The notes under the pieces were generated by a model. It ran no database searches and was not told the DNA's origin. It worked only from the letters and a program-made list of their open reading frames with translations. Of a DNA stretch of 64,000 bases, positions 50,306 through 59,534 are shown in pieces (within the stretch, counting starts at the first letter, position 1; every line of letters starts with the position of its first letter). This stretch comes from Oscillospiraceae bacterium (GTDB taxonomy: Bacteria > Bacillota > Clostridia > Oscillospirales > Oscillospiraceae): assembly GCA_902787755.1 (NCBI GenBank), contig CADAHL010000007.1, positions 1 through 64,000 on the forward strand, in the 5' to 3' direction. A program made the position numbers and the translations under genes.

Positions 50306-51778
50306 TCATCGTGTTTCGTAAAACGCGGTGATGCTTTCCTTCTCCGCGCAGGTCTTTTCGATATTCTGAATGTATTCCAGGGGATATTTGGGCGCCATGA
50401 GCCGGATGTTCCGTCCCCCGTCCCGGCGGATGAGCTTGGTGGAGCCTCCGCCCCCCAGGGCCAGGATGCTGCACAGCTCTTCCATGATGCAGATGTTGTA
50501 CAGATTGGCGTACCCGGGCCGGGTCCAGCCCACGTTCTCGAAGCCGCCGGACATGAACTTCTGGCGGTACAGGTAATAGGGTCCGTAGCCCGAGGCCCGC
50601 AGGCGCTGCCCGGCCAGATCCAGCATCTGTCCCACCGCCCCGGCGTCAGGCAGATCGGTGCCCTCCAGGGTGATGCGGCTGCCCTTTTTGAGGCTCAGGG
50701 TATGGACCGTGATATTTTCCGGCCCCAGGGCCAGGACCCGATCCAGCGTTTCGGAGAAGCCCTCCACGCTGTCTGCCGGCAGCCCGGCGATCAGATCCAT
50801 GTTCACCGCGAAGCCCCCCACCCGACGGACGCAGGCCAGGGCAGACTCGATATCCGCGGCGGTATGCTTTCTTCCGATGGTCTCCAGCACCCGGTCGGAC
50901 ATGGTCTGGGGGTTGACGCTGACCCGGTCCACCCCGTGCTTTTTCAGCACCCGGAGCTTTTCCTCCGTAATGGTATCCGGCCGGCCCGCCTCCACCGTGT
51001 ATTCCCGCAGGGCGCTCAGATCGAACTCCTCCGCCAGCAGGGCGCAGAGCCGGTCCAGCTGGGGCGCCGACAGCGTGGTGGGCGTACCGCCGCCGAAGTA
51101 GATGGAGACCACCCGCAGGCCCAGCGCCCGCACCTGCCGCGCCGTGGCCCGCAGCTCCTGCTCCAGGGCCTCCAGAAAGGGCGGGATCAGCTTCATGCTC
51201 TTCTCCACGGACTGGCTGACGAAGCTGCAGTAGGCGCAGCGGGTGGGACAGAAGGGGATGCCCACGTACAGGCACACGTCCCGCTCCTCCAGACTCTCCA
51301 CCGCCTTGAGCGTACAGCGGCTGGCGTCCAGGCACAGCTCCGCCCGCTCCCGGGACACGTCAAACTCCCGGATGAAGCGCTCCAGGGCGTTCTTCTCGCT
51401 CATGCCCTGCTCCAGGAAGGCGCTGAGCAGCTTGCCGGGCCGGACCCCGGTCAAGGCGCCCCAGACAGGTTTCTCCCGCCCGGCGCGAAGGGCCGCCCGG
51501 TACATGGCGTTTTTCACCAGGCGCTGAGCCTTCCGCTCGATCTCCAGAGCGCCGCCGAGCCCGGCCCTGTCCGCGCAGGCCCTGCCCGAGAAGCGCCCCT
51601 GCTCGTTGACCAGAAGGCAGCTGGCGGTCAGGCGCTTTTCCCCTTCCGACAGCCGGATCTCCATCCGTTTCCCCTCCGGGCGGCCCGCCGGGTACTCCGG
51701 CCGCTCCTCCGGGTACAGCGTCAGCAGCATCTGCTCCACGGCATATTTATATTCATGGCCTTCCAGATATAGCTTCAT
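50306..51778 (-). CDS. hemZ: Coproporphyrinogen III oxidase-like radical SAM protein HemZ
   Basis: 490 aa. The N-terminal ~150 residues are a HemZ-specific extension. The radical SAM core follows with CPTRCAYCSF (CxxxCxxC for the 4Fe-4S cluster) after LYVGIPF, then the GGGTPTTLS motif, and a C-terminal HemN-like region (ENITVHTLSLKKGSRI). It is annotated as an oxygen-independent coproporphyrinogen dehydrogenase, though the family also includes proteins handling haem or other tetrapyrroles. No other haem gene lies in the window. It shares an operon with the kinase-like gene downstream. Confidence 0.92.
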   Translation of the reverse strand: MKLYLEGHEYKYAVEQMLLTLYPEERPEYPAGRPEGKRMEIRLSEGEKRLTASCLLVNEQGRFSGRACADRAGLGGALEIERKAQRLVKNAMYRAALRAGREKPVWGALTGVRPGKLLSAFLEQGMSEKNALERFIREFDVSRERAELCLDASRCTLKAVESLEERDVCLYVGIPFCPTRCAYCSFVSQSVEKSMKLIPPFLEALEQELRATARQVRALGLRVVSIYFGGGTPTTLSAPQLDRLCALLAEEFDLSALREYTVEAGRPDTITEEKLRVLKKHGVDRVSVNPQTMSDRVLETIGRKHTAADIESALACVRRVGGFAVNMDLIAGLPADSVEGFSETLDRVLALGPENITVHTLSLKKGSRITLEGTDLPDAGAVGQMLDLAGQRLRASGYGPYYLYRQKFMSGGFENVGWTRPGYANLYNICIMEELCSILALGGGGSTKLIRRDGGRNIRLMAPKYPLEYIQNIEKTCAEKESITAFYETR

Positions 51779-52019
51779 TCGTCCCGCTCCCAGACCCGGC
51801 CTCCTTCTTTCTGAGGAGATCAGACTCCCTCGCCCCGGGGCCGGTCCGCCGGAGCAAAAATTTCACTTTTTCATTATAACAGAAGCCTTTTGGAAACACA
51901 ATGCTAAGTTCTTTCTTCTTTTTTATTCAAAAACTTTTACTAAAAATCGAAAAAAAACAATGGAAATCTCCCCAAACTTGTTGTAAAATAGAAGCATAAG
52001 ATATAGAGTAGGGGATAAT

Positions 52020-52514
52020 ATGATGTTTTCTGTGGGTGACAAAATCGTATACGGGGAAAATGGCGTATGCACCGTGGAGAAGATCGAGCCTCTGGGCAAT
52101 ACCGGTGCGAACAAGGGTATGCTGTATTACCATCTTTCCCCTCTGATCGGAAGCGGGACCTACTTTGCCCCGGTGGATTCCGGCGCCTATATGCGCCTGG
52201 TCATCAGCCGGGAGGAGGCCGAAGCCCTGATCGATTCCATGCCGGGTATTGAGCCTGCCATCTGCAACGACAACCGCTTCAACCACGTGGACGCGTTCTA
52301 CAAGGAGCTGTTCCGCCAGCACAGCAATGAGGCGCTGGTGGCCATCGTCAAGGGGCTGCGCTGCCGGATGGCCCAGCGCAAGAGCCGCAGCAGCCGGGCG
52401 GAGGCCACGCTCAAGCGTGCCCGGGACATGCTCCACGGAGAGCTGTCCGTAGCTTTAGACCTGGATCTGGACCAGGTGGAGGACTATATCACCCAGCGGA
52501 TCGGCACCATGTGA
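52020..52514 (+). CDS. CarD/CdnL-family transcriptional regulator
   Basis: 164 aa. N-terminal CarD Tudor-like RNA-polymerase-binding domain (FSVGDKIVYGENGVCTVEKI, YYHLSPLIGSGTYFAPVD), then a helical C-terminal domain with a basic patch (MAQRKSRSSRAEATLKRAR) for upstream promoter DNA. Such proteins bind the beta subunit and stabilise or tune open complexes. It starts MM; AGGGGAT precedes the first ATG. The upstream 240 bp are AT-rich but no single promoter stands out (a TAAAAT at 51984 is possible). Confidence 0.92.
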   Translation: MMFSVGDKIVYGENGVCTVEKIEPLGNTGANKGMLYYHLSPLIGSGTYFAPVDSGAYMRLVISREEAEALIDSMPGIEPAICNDNRFNHVDAFYKELFRQHSNEALVAIVKGLRCRMAQRKSRSSRAEATLKRARDMLHGELSVALDLDLDQVEDYITQRIGTM

Positions 52515-52584
52515 CCGGACCGGGACCTTTCCTCTGCCGGAGGGCTCAAATCACGCAATCTCTGCGCCCTTTTCCGCTTTTTCA

Positions 52585-52640
52585 CAGATCCCGGGCGGGA
52601 TCGGAAGCCATTTCCGATCCCGCCCGGGATCTGCCCTTTT
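52585..52640 (+). terminator. Terminator of the carD-like gene with 22-bp perfect stem
   Basis: Left arm 52585-52606 and right arm 52612-52633 pair without mismatch around a 5-nt loop; CCCTTTTCTC follows. Confidence 0.85.
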
Positions 52641-52648
52641 CTCCCCTC

Positions 52649-52677
52649 TTTTCAGCGCTTTTGATCCGTGATATACT
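52649..52677 (+). promoter_or_regulatory. Promoter of the second two-component system
   Basis: -35 TTTTCA, 17-bp spacer, -10 TATACT. Confidence 0.6.
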
Positions 52678-52707
52678 GATCCTATGCTGATCATGGGGAG
52701 GCAAGCC

Positions 52708-53379
52708 ATGCGGATTCTTGTTGTGGAAGACGAAAAAAATCTGAACCGGATCATCTCCGAGGCCATGGAGGACGAGGGCTACAGCACCGACAGCTGCTTT
52801 AACGGTCTGGAAGCGCTGGAGTTCTGTTCCTGCGCCCAGTATGACGTGATCATTCTGGACGTGAACATGCCGAAGATGGACGGCTTTGAGCTGGTCCGGA
52901 CCCTGCGGAGCCGGGGCGTGAACAGCCCGGTGCTCTTTCTCACCGCCCGGGACAGCGTGGCCGATCGGGTCGAGGGGCTGGACTCCGGCGGGGATTATTA
53001 CCTGGTCAAGCCCTTCGATTTCCAGGAGCTGATGGCGGTGGTCCGGGCCATGACCCGAAAGTTCACCGGCAACCGCACCAACCTCTACACCATCGCCGAT
53101 CTGAGCCTGGACGTCTCGGCCAAGACCGTGACCCGGGCCGGAAGGCGCATTGAGCTGACTGCCAAGGAGTTTTCGCTGCTGGAGTACATGCTGCGCAACC
53201 GGGGCGTGGTGCTGACCCGGGAGATGATCGAGAACAATCTCTGGAACTTCGATTACGAGGGCGGCACCAACATCGTGGACGTCTATGTAGGCTATCTGCG
53301 CCGGAAAATGGACACGGGCTTTGACAAGAAGCTGATCCACACCGTCTGGGGCAGCGGCTGGGTGCTGAGAGAGGAGTAA
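52708..53379 (+). CDS. OmpR/PhoB-family response regulator
   Basis: 223 aa. Receiver with acidic pocket at residues 7-9, phospho-acceptor Asp51 (LDVNMPK) and Lys in LVKPFD. Winged-helix output domain with ELTAKEFSLLEYMLRNRG and NIVDVYVGYLRRKMD. The switch region reads TARDSVADRVEGLDSGGDYY. The start at 52708 has GGAGGC 6 nt upstream. It is encoded 4 bp before its kinase and is of the CopR/QseB-like subgroup by appearance. Targets unknown. Confidence 0.93.
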   Translation: MRILVVEDEKNLNRIISEAMEDEGYSTDSCFNGLEALEFCSCAQYDVIILDVNMPKMDGFELVRTLRSRGVNSPVLFLTARDSVADRVEGLDSGGDYYLVKPFDFQELMAVVRAMTRKFTGNRTNLYTIADLSLDVSAKTVTRAGRRIELTAKEFSLLEYMLRNRGVVLTREMIENNLWNFDYEGGTNIVDVYVGYLRRKMDTGFDKKLIHTVWGSGWVLREE

Positions 53380-53383
53380 AGGC

Positions 53384-54733
53384 ATGGAGTTTCGACGCAC
53401 AACCGTCTCCGCCAAGTTCCGCCTGACCCTGTGGCTGACCCTGATGGTCCTGCTGCTGGGCGCGGTGGTGCTGGTCTTCGTCATCCTCTTCAACACCAGC
53501 TCCACCCTGGACGATCCGGCGGAGCGCCTGGTGAAGATGGTGGAGCGCAACGCCTCCCGGGTGGAGTTCGACAACGGCCGCTTCGACTGGGAGGATCTGA
53601 GCGCTTACCGCCGGGGCGTCTACTGCTGCTTCTACAGCCGGCAGGGCGAGCTGCTGCTGGCGGCGCTGCCGGAGGATGTGGATCCCTCCGGACTGGACTT
53701 TGAGGCCAACGTGGTGCGCACCGTCCGGCTGGGGCAGCAGGATTATTATCTGTACGACAGCTATGTGGACATGGATGTGACCGGGCTCTGGATCCGTGGC
53801 CTGGTCTCCACCGGGGACAGCTCCGGTCTGATGCACACCATCACCGTGATCACGCTGACGCTTCTGCCGGTCCTGCTGCTGGTGGCGCTGGGCGGCGGCT
53901 GGCTCATCGCCTGGGACACCTTCCGGCCCATGGAGCAGATCCTGGCCGCCGCCAACTCCATCTCCAACGGCGAGGATCTGACCGCCCGGATCCGGCTGAA
54001 GCGGGCCTCTTCGGAGATGCTGCGCCTGGCGGACGCCTTCAACCACATGTTCGAGCGCCTGGAGCGCTCCTTCCGGGCCCAGAGGCAGTTCGCCTCCGAC
54101 GCCTCGCACGAGCTGCGCACCCCCATCACCGTGATCCTGGCCGAGTGCGATCGGGCCCGGAGAAAGAATCTGAGCCTGGAGGCCACCCGGGAGTCCCTGT
54201 CGGTGATCGAGGATCAGAGCCGGCGGATGTCCGCGCTGGTCCAGCAGCTGCTGAGCCTGACCCGCATGGAGCGCAGCAGCGACGCCTATCCCCTGCGGGA
54301 GGGGGATCTGAGTCTGTTCGTGGCCTCCTGCTGCGAGGAGTTCGTCCCCTCGGAGGATCGGGGGATCCGTCTGACCACGCAGATCGACCCGGGCGTTACC
54401 GCCCGTTTTCACCCGGGGCTCTATTCCCGGATCGTGCAGAACCTGCTGGAGAACGCCTATCAGTATGGCCGGGAGGGCGGCTGGATCCGCCTGAGCCTGA
54501 CACAGACCGAGGGCAAAGCCGTCCTCACGGTGGAGGACAACGGCGTCGGCATCTGTCCGGAGGATCAGGACCGGATCTGGGATCGCTTCTGGCAGGCCAG
54601 TACCGCCCGGGAGCAGGGCAAGGGCACCGGCCTGGGCCTGGCCATGGTCCGGGAGATCGCCGAGTTCCACGGCGGCAGAGCTACGGTGGAGAGCGTCCCC
54701 GATCAGGGCAGCCGCTTCACGGTGACGATCTGA
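53384..54733 (+). CDS. Two-component sensor histidine kinase
   Basis: 449 aa with TM1 (~14-36), an extracytoplasmic domain of ~110 residues, TM2 (~152-178), HAMP (MEQILAAANSISNGEDL), HisKA with phospho-acceptor His at about 242 (SDASHELRTPITVI), and ATPase N box NLLENAYQYG, G1 DNGVGI, G2 GKGTGLGLAMV. It works with the regulator directly upstream. Its 3' end overlaps the end of the convergent spoIIR gene by 17 bp, so no terminator separates them. Confidence 0.94.
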   Translation: MEFRRTTVSAKFRLTLWLTLMVLLLGAVVLVFVILFNTSSTLDDPAERLVKMVERNASRVEFDNGRFDWEDLSAYRRGVYCCFYSRQGELLLAALPEDVDPSGLDFEANVVRTVRLGQQDYYLYDSYVDMDVTGLWIRGLVSTGDSSGLMHTITVITLTLLPVLLLVALGGGWLIAWDTFRPMEQILAAANSISNGEDLTARIRLKRASSEMLRLADAFNHMFERLERSFRAQRQFASDASHELRTPITVILAECDRARRKNLSLEATRESLSVIEDQSRRMSALVQQLLSLTRMERSSDAYPLREGDLSLFVASCCEEFVPSEDRGIRLTTQIDPGVTARFHPGLYSRIVQNLLENAYQYGREGGWIRLSLTQTEGKAVLTVEDNGVGICPEDQDRIWDRFWQASTAREQGKGTGLGLAMVREIAEFHGGRATVESVPDQGSRFTVTI

Positions 54734-55313
54734 GACTTTGGCGCAGCTCCCCCCAGAGCTCCAGAAGCCGGAAGCGCAGCTCGTAGCCCTCCTCCTCGGC
54801 GATCAGGGAAAAGTTGTCGCCGCCCATCACGGTTCTGGCCTGTTCCGGGGCAATGACCTGCTCGCACAGGGGCGGGAAGACCACGCACCACCAGTTGTGC
54901 CCCTTTCCCTCTCCCAGGACGATCCGCAGGGACCGGTACTCCCCCGCCGGCAGCGCGAAGCCCTCGTACTGCCGCAGCGGGAACCATTCTCTCTCCAGGC
55001 TCACCCGGACCGGGCGGCCCTCGGAGGCCCCTCCGGCGACGCCGGCGATCTCCTCCAGCCGGTCCTCCAGGACCATGGCGGCCCGGTCGGCGTCGTCCAG
55101 CTCCGCCAGGGTCGGGCGCAGATACGCCAGCACCGCGTCCCGGACCCGCAGCTTCAGGGCCTGTTCCCCCTCGTCGTCCGAGGCCGCCACCACGTGCAGC
55201 CGGATGAGCCGGTCGCTGAGGTCGGTCTGCCGCCCCTGGGCCCAGGTACCCATCAGAAGGGACGCGCACAGAGCCAGCAGGGCCGAGGCCTCCCAGATTC
55301 TCAGTTTTCTCAT
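54717..55313 (-). CDS. spoIIR: Stage II sporulation protein R
   Basis: Forespore-made signalling protein, secreted to the intermembrane space where it activates the SpoIIGA protease and so pro-sigma-E processing in the mother cell. 198 aa with a signal peptide/anchor (~7-24) and the conserved LIRLHVVAASDDEGEQALK and GHNWWCVVFPPLC motifs. Diagnostic of an endospore former. It is a single gene, convergent with and overlapping the kinase. No sigma-F promoter was identified with confidence. Confidence 0.95.
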   Translation of the reverse strand: MRKLRIWEASALLALCASLLMGTWAQGRQTDLSDRLIRLHVVAASDDEGEQALKLRVRDAVLAYLRPTLAELDDADRAAMVLEDRLEEIAGVAGGASEGRPVRVSLEREWFPLRQYEGFALPAGEYRSLRIVLGEGKGHNWWCVVFPPLCEQVIAPEQARTVMGGDNFSLIAEEEGYELRFRLLELWGELRQSLRSSP

Positions 55314-55381
55314 AAAAAATCACCGCCTGACTTCGATATCCGAAGTATAGACGGTGTTTTTGTTTTTTATACAGAGCCTCC

Positions 55382-56626
55382 TCAGGGCTCCTCTGTCACC
55401 ACAGCGGCCTGGCCCTCCGGCTCCGGCGTCGGCGTGGGTTCCGGGCTCGGCTCCGGCTCCGGGATCACCGTGGCGGGGATCCCTGCGCCGTCGTCGCCCT
55501 CCGTGGGCTCCGTGCCCTCCGGAGCCGGCGTGGGACTGGCCGGCGCGGGCACGGGCTTGTAGTAGTACTCCCCTCTCAGCTCCTGGGTGGCGAAATACTC
55601 TCCTCCCTGCTTGTAGACCACATCCAGCTGAGAGGAATAGATCTGCTGATCCAGGGGGTTGAAGCTCTCGTTGAGCAGGTCCATCCAGGGCCACAGATCC
55701 AGCACCACATAGCTGTAGCCGTACAGGCTGTCCACCGAACAGGGCAGGGTGTAGAAGTGGATGTCCTCGCTGTCGCAGGCCAGCACCTGGCGCAGAAGCC
55801 AGGCGATATTCGGCGCGTCCAGATTGGTGTCCAGGCCCGAGGCCAGCAGCTTCACCAGCTTGGGCAGATTGGGGATATTGCCCAGCTGGAGCATCTGCCG
55901 GTCCACCGCCTCCAGAAACTGGTGCTGCATGTCGATGCGCCCCAGATCCCCGGTGATGTAGCCGCTGCGGAAGCGCACCACGCCCATGGCCTGGACCCCG
56001 TCCAGGTGCTGGTATCCCGGCTGGAGATGGATGTAGTAGCCCTTGGCATAGTCGTCATAGTCCATGTTTACCGGGACGTCAAACCACACCCCGCCGATGG
56101 TGTCCACCGCCTCGATGAGCGTGTCCAGATCCATGACGGCATAGAAGTCCGTACGGTAGCCCAGGAAGCGGGCAATATGCATCTCCAGGGCGTCGATCCC
56201 GTCGCCCCCGGCGTTCTGGGTCCCCCAGTAGACGGTGTTGATCTTCCGCACCGTCCAGTCGGCGTTGATGAGGGTGTCCCGGGGGATGCTGAGCACGTTC
56301 ATCTCGTGCTTGCCGGTGTCCAGCATCGCCACCATGAGGGTGTCGGTGTTCCCGTTGCCCTCGTCGTTGCCCACCAGAAGCAGGGTGTAGACCCCGTCTG
56401 GCCGCTGGGCGATCTCCAGCTCCTCCTCCGGCTCGGCTGTGGGTTCCGGAGTCTGCCGCGCCGCGATGTCCGCCGCGGCCTGCTCCGATTCCTGTTTGAT
56501 TTGAGAGACCGGCCGGGCCTCCGGCGGCTTCTCCCAGAGAAAATAGGTGCCGATAACGCCGCCTGCCGCCAGAATGACCGCGGCCAGGATGATCAGCGTC
56601 CGGCGAATGATCTTGTTTCGGTCCAT
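55382..56626 (-). CDS. LytR-CpsA-Psr (LCP) family protein
   Basis: 415-aa membrane-anchored phosphotransferase that attaches anionic polymers to peptidoglycan. N-terminal TM helix (~7-29), Glu/Pro spacer, then the LCP domain with GNTDTLMVAML, the polyprenyl-phosphate and metal-binding NVLSIPRDTLINADW, and the NMDYDDYAKGYYIHLQPG region. It ends in a Pro/Glu-rich tail (PEPEPSPEPTPTPEPEG). The start at 56626 has AAAGGA 6 nt upstream. Monocistronic by appearance. Confidence 0.9.
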   Translation of the reverse strand: MDRNKIIRRTLIILAAVILAAGGVIGTYFLWEKPPEARPVSQIKQESEQAAADIAARQTPEPTAEPEEELEIAQRPDGVYTLLLVGNDEGNGNTDTLMVAMLDTGKHEMNVLSIPRDTLINADWTVRKINTVYWGTQNAGGDGIDALEMHIARFLGYRTDFYAVMDLDTLIEAVDTIGGVWFDVPVNMDYDDYAKGYYIHLQPGYQHLDGVQAMGVVRFRSGYITGDLGRIDMQHQFLEAVDRQMLQLGNIPNLPKLVKLLASGLDTNLDAPNIAWLLRQVLACDSEDIHFYTLPCSVDSLYGYSYVVLDLWPWMDLLNESFNPLDQQIYSSQLDVVYKQGGEYFATQELRGEYYYKPVPAPASPTPAPEGTEPTEGDDGAGIPATVIPEPEPSPEPTPTPEPEGQAAVVTEEP

Positions 56627-56668
56627 AGTCGTTCCTTTCCGGACGGATCCCAGGATCCGTCTGTAGGC

Positions 56669-56674
56669 ATTATA
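56669..56674 (-). promoter_or_regulatory. -10 element of the LCP gene
   Basis: A perfect TATAAT on the minus strand, 43 bp before the ATG. The -35 region is weak. Confidence 0.5.
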
Positions 56675-56716
56675 AGCCAAAGCAGGGAACTTTCATACTT
56701 AAGCTTTCTTAAATTT

Positions 56717-56744
56717 CCGGGGGCGTGCTTTCGCACGCCCCCGG
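56717..56744 (-). terminator. Hairpin after the GLUG protein gene
   Basis: A 12-bp perfect stem CCGGGGGCGTGC/GCACGCCCCCGG with a 4-nt loop, then AAATTT on the minus strand. No long T-run, so efficiency is uncertain. Confidence 0.55.
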
Positions 56745-56757
56745 TGGTTGTCTGGTA

Positions 56758-59532
56758 TCAGTCCTCGTCAGTCTGTTTCTCCGGCTCGGGCCTCGATTCT
56801 TTTTTCGGTTTCTTCCGGGTCAGCAGGATCGCCGCCGCCACGCCGACCACGGCCACGCCGCCCGCCGCGGCCAGGATCACTGTCCGGATCGGGGAGGGAC
56901 GCACCTCCACTGCCGCGAAGATCACCGTATCCTGATCCGCGTCGAAGCTCAGATAGCTGCCGTTGCGGCTGGTGGCAACCTTGTGCCACTGTCCGTCCTG
57001 GCGGACGTAGATCTCCACCGTTCTGCCTCTGGCGCTCAGCTCTGGGGGCAGATAACGGACGCTGAAGCTCTGGCCCTCCTCCAGCCGGCTCAGCCGCAGG
57101 ACCCATTTCTCCAGCACGAGGCCCTCCGTCTCGGGATCCTCGCCGGTGAAGCCGTTGAGATAGAGCTTGGTGCTGTCGTCAAAATCGCCCTCCACCAGCA
57201 CCACGGACATGGGCGAGCCCTCTCGGGTCGTCTCCGCGGCCAGGGCACCCTGGCGGGCGGTATAGACCGCCTCCACGACGGCGCTGTGGGTCAGGCCCTC
57301 CAGGCTCATCTCCGGCCAGGCGCCGGTGTAGCCCTCCTTCTCTGGCACCGCGGGGATCTGGCTGGGATCCACCCGGCCGCCGTAGGCGAAGCTGACCTCG
57401 CCCACCAGCTCCCCGTCGGCCATGAAGCTGAGCTTCAGGGACTTGAACTGCTCCGGCACGCCTTCCAGCCCGACCATTTCGCTGTAGCTCAGGGGCATGG
57501 CCTTGCCCTCATAGCTGATGCCGTCCACCGCGCCCAGGCTGTCGTGGACGAAGTAGTTGCCGCTCACGGCGTCCTCCACGGTCACGTCCGCCCAGCCGGC
57601 CACCGCGCCGCCGCAGGCGGTCACGTCGCTCATGCCCACCATGCTGCCGCAGTCGGTGATCACCGTGCCGTAGCCGGCGATACCGCCCACATACAGCGAG
57701 CCGGACAGGTCGCACATGGCGTAGCTTTCCCGGACGATGGTGTGGGAGTAGCCAACCACGCCGCCCACGTAGCTGCCGTCGCTGCTGCTGACGCTGCCGT
57801 AGCCCTCGCAGCGGAGAACCACGCCCAGCTCCGTCAGGCCCACCACGCCGCCGGCGTCGTCCTTTCGGGCGGACACGCCGCCCCGGTTCACGTTGCCGTC
57901 GCTGACGCATTTGGTCTCATAGGTGTTGCTGACGATGCCCTCCAGGCCGATGACCTCGGTGAGCTGGCCCTCCATGTCGAACTCGTACTCGATGCCCATG
58001 TCGCCGATGACGCCGCCCACGTTCTTGTCGCCCTCGATGGCGCCATAGTTCACGTTGCGGTTCACCCGGCCCTCCGGGTCGTCCTCCTCCATGTCGTCGG
58101 ACACGTCCTCCAGGATCTGCCGGTTGGCGGCGCCGTTGAGAGCGTTGGCCAGGAGCATGATGACCCGGGAGAGCTGATTGTTCACGTCCTCCAGATCGTC
58201 GGACATTGCCCCGGTGCCGGAGGAGATCGTGCCGAAGAGGGCATAGAGCCCGTCGGCCATGCCGTTGACGTCGGCGGAAAGCCCCGCGGGCACGTCTACG
58301 TTGTCGGTGTCGATGCTGGTATTGTCATCCACATAGTCCAGCCCGTCCTGCAGATCCTGGTCGCTGAGACCGGAGCCGCCAGAGATGCTGCCGCCGGACC
58401 CGCCGGAGATACTGCCGTCGGAGCCGCTGCCGGAGGAGGCGCCGGGCTGGCTGATGGTGCCTCCGCCGCCGAGCTTCTCGCCGGCGGATCCGGCGCTGGC
58501 GTCGATGCTGTCCAGGGTGCCGGACATCTCATCGGACATCTGGCCCAGATCCGAGGAGGCCCGATTCATGTAGGTGTTCAAAAGCTCCAGCTCGTCGGCC
58601 AGATTCACCGAGTCCTTCAGGATCATGAAGGGCTCCATCTGGCCCACGATGCCGCCGATATCCTTGCGGCCGTAGATGCTGCCGGTATTCTCGCAGTCCT
58701 TCAGGCTGCCGGACTGGCGGCCGGCGATGCCGCCCACGTTGTAGCCGTAGTGGGGATAGCCCACCGTGCCCTGGTTGGAGCACTGGCTGACCACGCCCTT
58801 GGAGAAGCCCACGATGCCGCCGCTGTCGGAGACCACATTCTCGTCCTCGGCGTTGGTCAGCTCCATGGTGCTCAGATCCGCCAGGGCCAGGCTCTCCAGC
58901 TCCAGCCCGCCCTCGGTGATGGCGGTGTTCACCTGGGCGCTGTTGACGCATTCGGAGATCAGGCCCTCGCTGTAGCCCACAAGGCCCCCGGTATAGCGTT
59001 TGCCGTCCACCGTGCCGGAGCTGCTGCAGCCCATCACCCTGCCGTAGTTCTCGCCCACCAGGCCGCCCACGGAGTTCATGCCGGACACGCTGCCGTCAAA
59101 GGAGCAGTTGAGGATCTGGCCGTGATTGGTGCCCGCCAGGCCGCCCACCTGGCAGCGGCCGTTCTCCGGGGCGATGCTGCCCTGGAGCTTCAGATTCTTC
59201 ACCAGGCCCTCGGCGGTAATATAGCGAAACAGGCCCTGATGGGAGCCGTCGGTGGCCAGGCGCAGGCCGGTAAGGCTGTGCCCGCCGCCCTCAAAAATGC
59301 CGCTGAAGCTGGGGATGGGATAGATCTCCTCCCCGCCCAGGTCCAGATCCTGGTCCAGGATCACCCGCAGGCCCCGGGAATAGCTGTCCACCGTGCAGCG
59401 CTGGGCCAGTTTTTCCAGGTCCTCCCGGGAGGAAATATGTACGGTCTCCCCCTGGGCCAGGGCCGCCGGAGCGCTCAGCGCTCCCAGCACCGCCAGGACG
59501 AGAACCCATGCCAGCAGTTTTCTTCCTCTCAT
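56758..59532 (-). CDS. Exported GLUG-motif surface protein
   Basis: 924 aa. Signal peptide (1 to ~24, ending APAALA), then an N-terminal beta region. A long series of GLUG-type repeats follows (VGGLAGTNHGQILNCSFDGS, VGGLVGENYGRVMGCSSSGT, TGGLVGYSEGLISECVN, and others), broken by a helical/Gly-Ser segment at ~410-500 (GSGSDGSISGGSGGSISGGS). A C-terminal anchor helix (~891-910) and a charged tail complete it. GLUG repeats are found in bacterial surface adhesins or proteases; no catalytic site is visible. It is translated with the MMPL transporter gene upstream (ATGA at 59538 overlaps its stop). I prefer the ATG at 59532, which has AAGGAG 7 nt upstream. Confidence 0.88.
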   Translation of the reverse strand: MRGRKLLAWVLVLAVLGALSAPAALAQGETVHISSREDLEKLAQRCTVDSYSRGLRVILDQDLDLGGEEIYPIPSFSGIFEGGGHSLTGLRLATDGSHQGLFRYITAEGLVKNLKLQGSIAPENGRCQVGGLAGTNHGQILNCSFDGSVSGMNSVGGLVGENYGRVMGCSSSGTVDGKRYTGGLVGYSEGLISECVNSAQVNTAITEGGLELESLALADLSTMELTNAEDENVVSDSGGIVGFSKGVVSQCSNQGTVGYPHYGYNVGGIAGRQSGSLKDCENTGSIYGRKDIGGIVGQMEPFMILKDSVNLADELELLNTYMNRASSDLGQMSDEMSGTLDSIDASAGSAGEKLGGGGTISQPGASSGSGSDGSISGGSGGSISGGSGLSDQDLQDGLDYVDDNTSIDTDNVDVPAGLSADVNGMADGLYALFGTISSGTGAMSDDLEDVNNQLSRVIMLLANALNGAANRQILEDVSDDMEEDDPEGRVNRNVNYGAIEGDKNVGGVIGDMGIEYEFDMEGQLTEVIGLEGIVSNTYETKCVSDGNVNRGGVSARKDDAGGVVGLTELGVVLRCEGYGSVSSSDGSYVGGVVGYSHTIVRESYAMCDLSGSLYVGGIAGYGTVITDCGSMVGMSDVTACGGAVAGWADVTVEDAVSGNYFVHDSLGAVDGISYEGKAMPLSYSEMVGLEGVPEQFKSLKLSFMADGELVGEVSFAYGGRVDPSQIPAVPEKEGYTGAWPEMSLEGLTHSAVVEAVYTARQGALAAETTREGSPMSVVLVEGDFDDSTKLYLNGFTGEDPETEGLVLEKWVLRLSRLEEGQSFSVRYLPPELSARGRTVEIYVRQDGQWHKVATSRNGSYLSFDADQDTVIFAAVEVRPSPIRTVILAAAGGVAVVGVAAAILLTRKKPKKESRPEPEKQTDED

Positions 59533-59534
59533 GC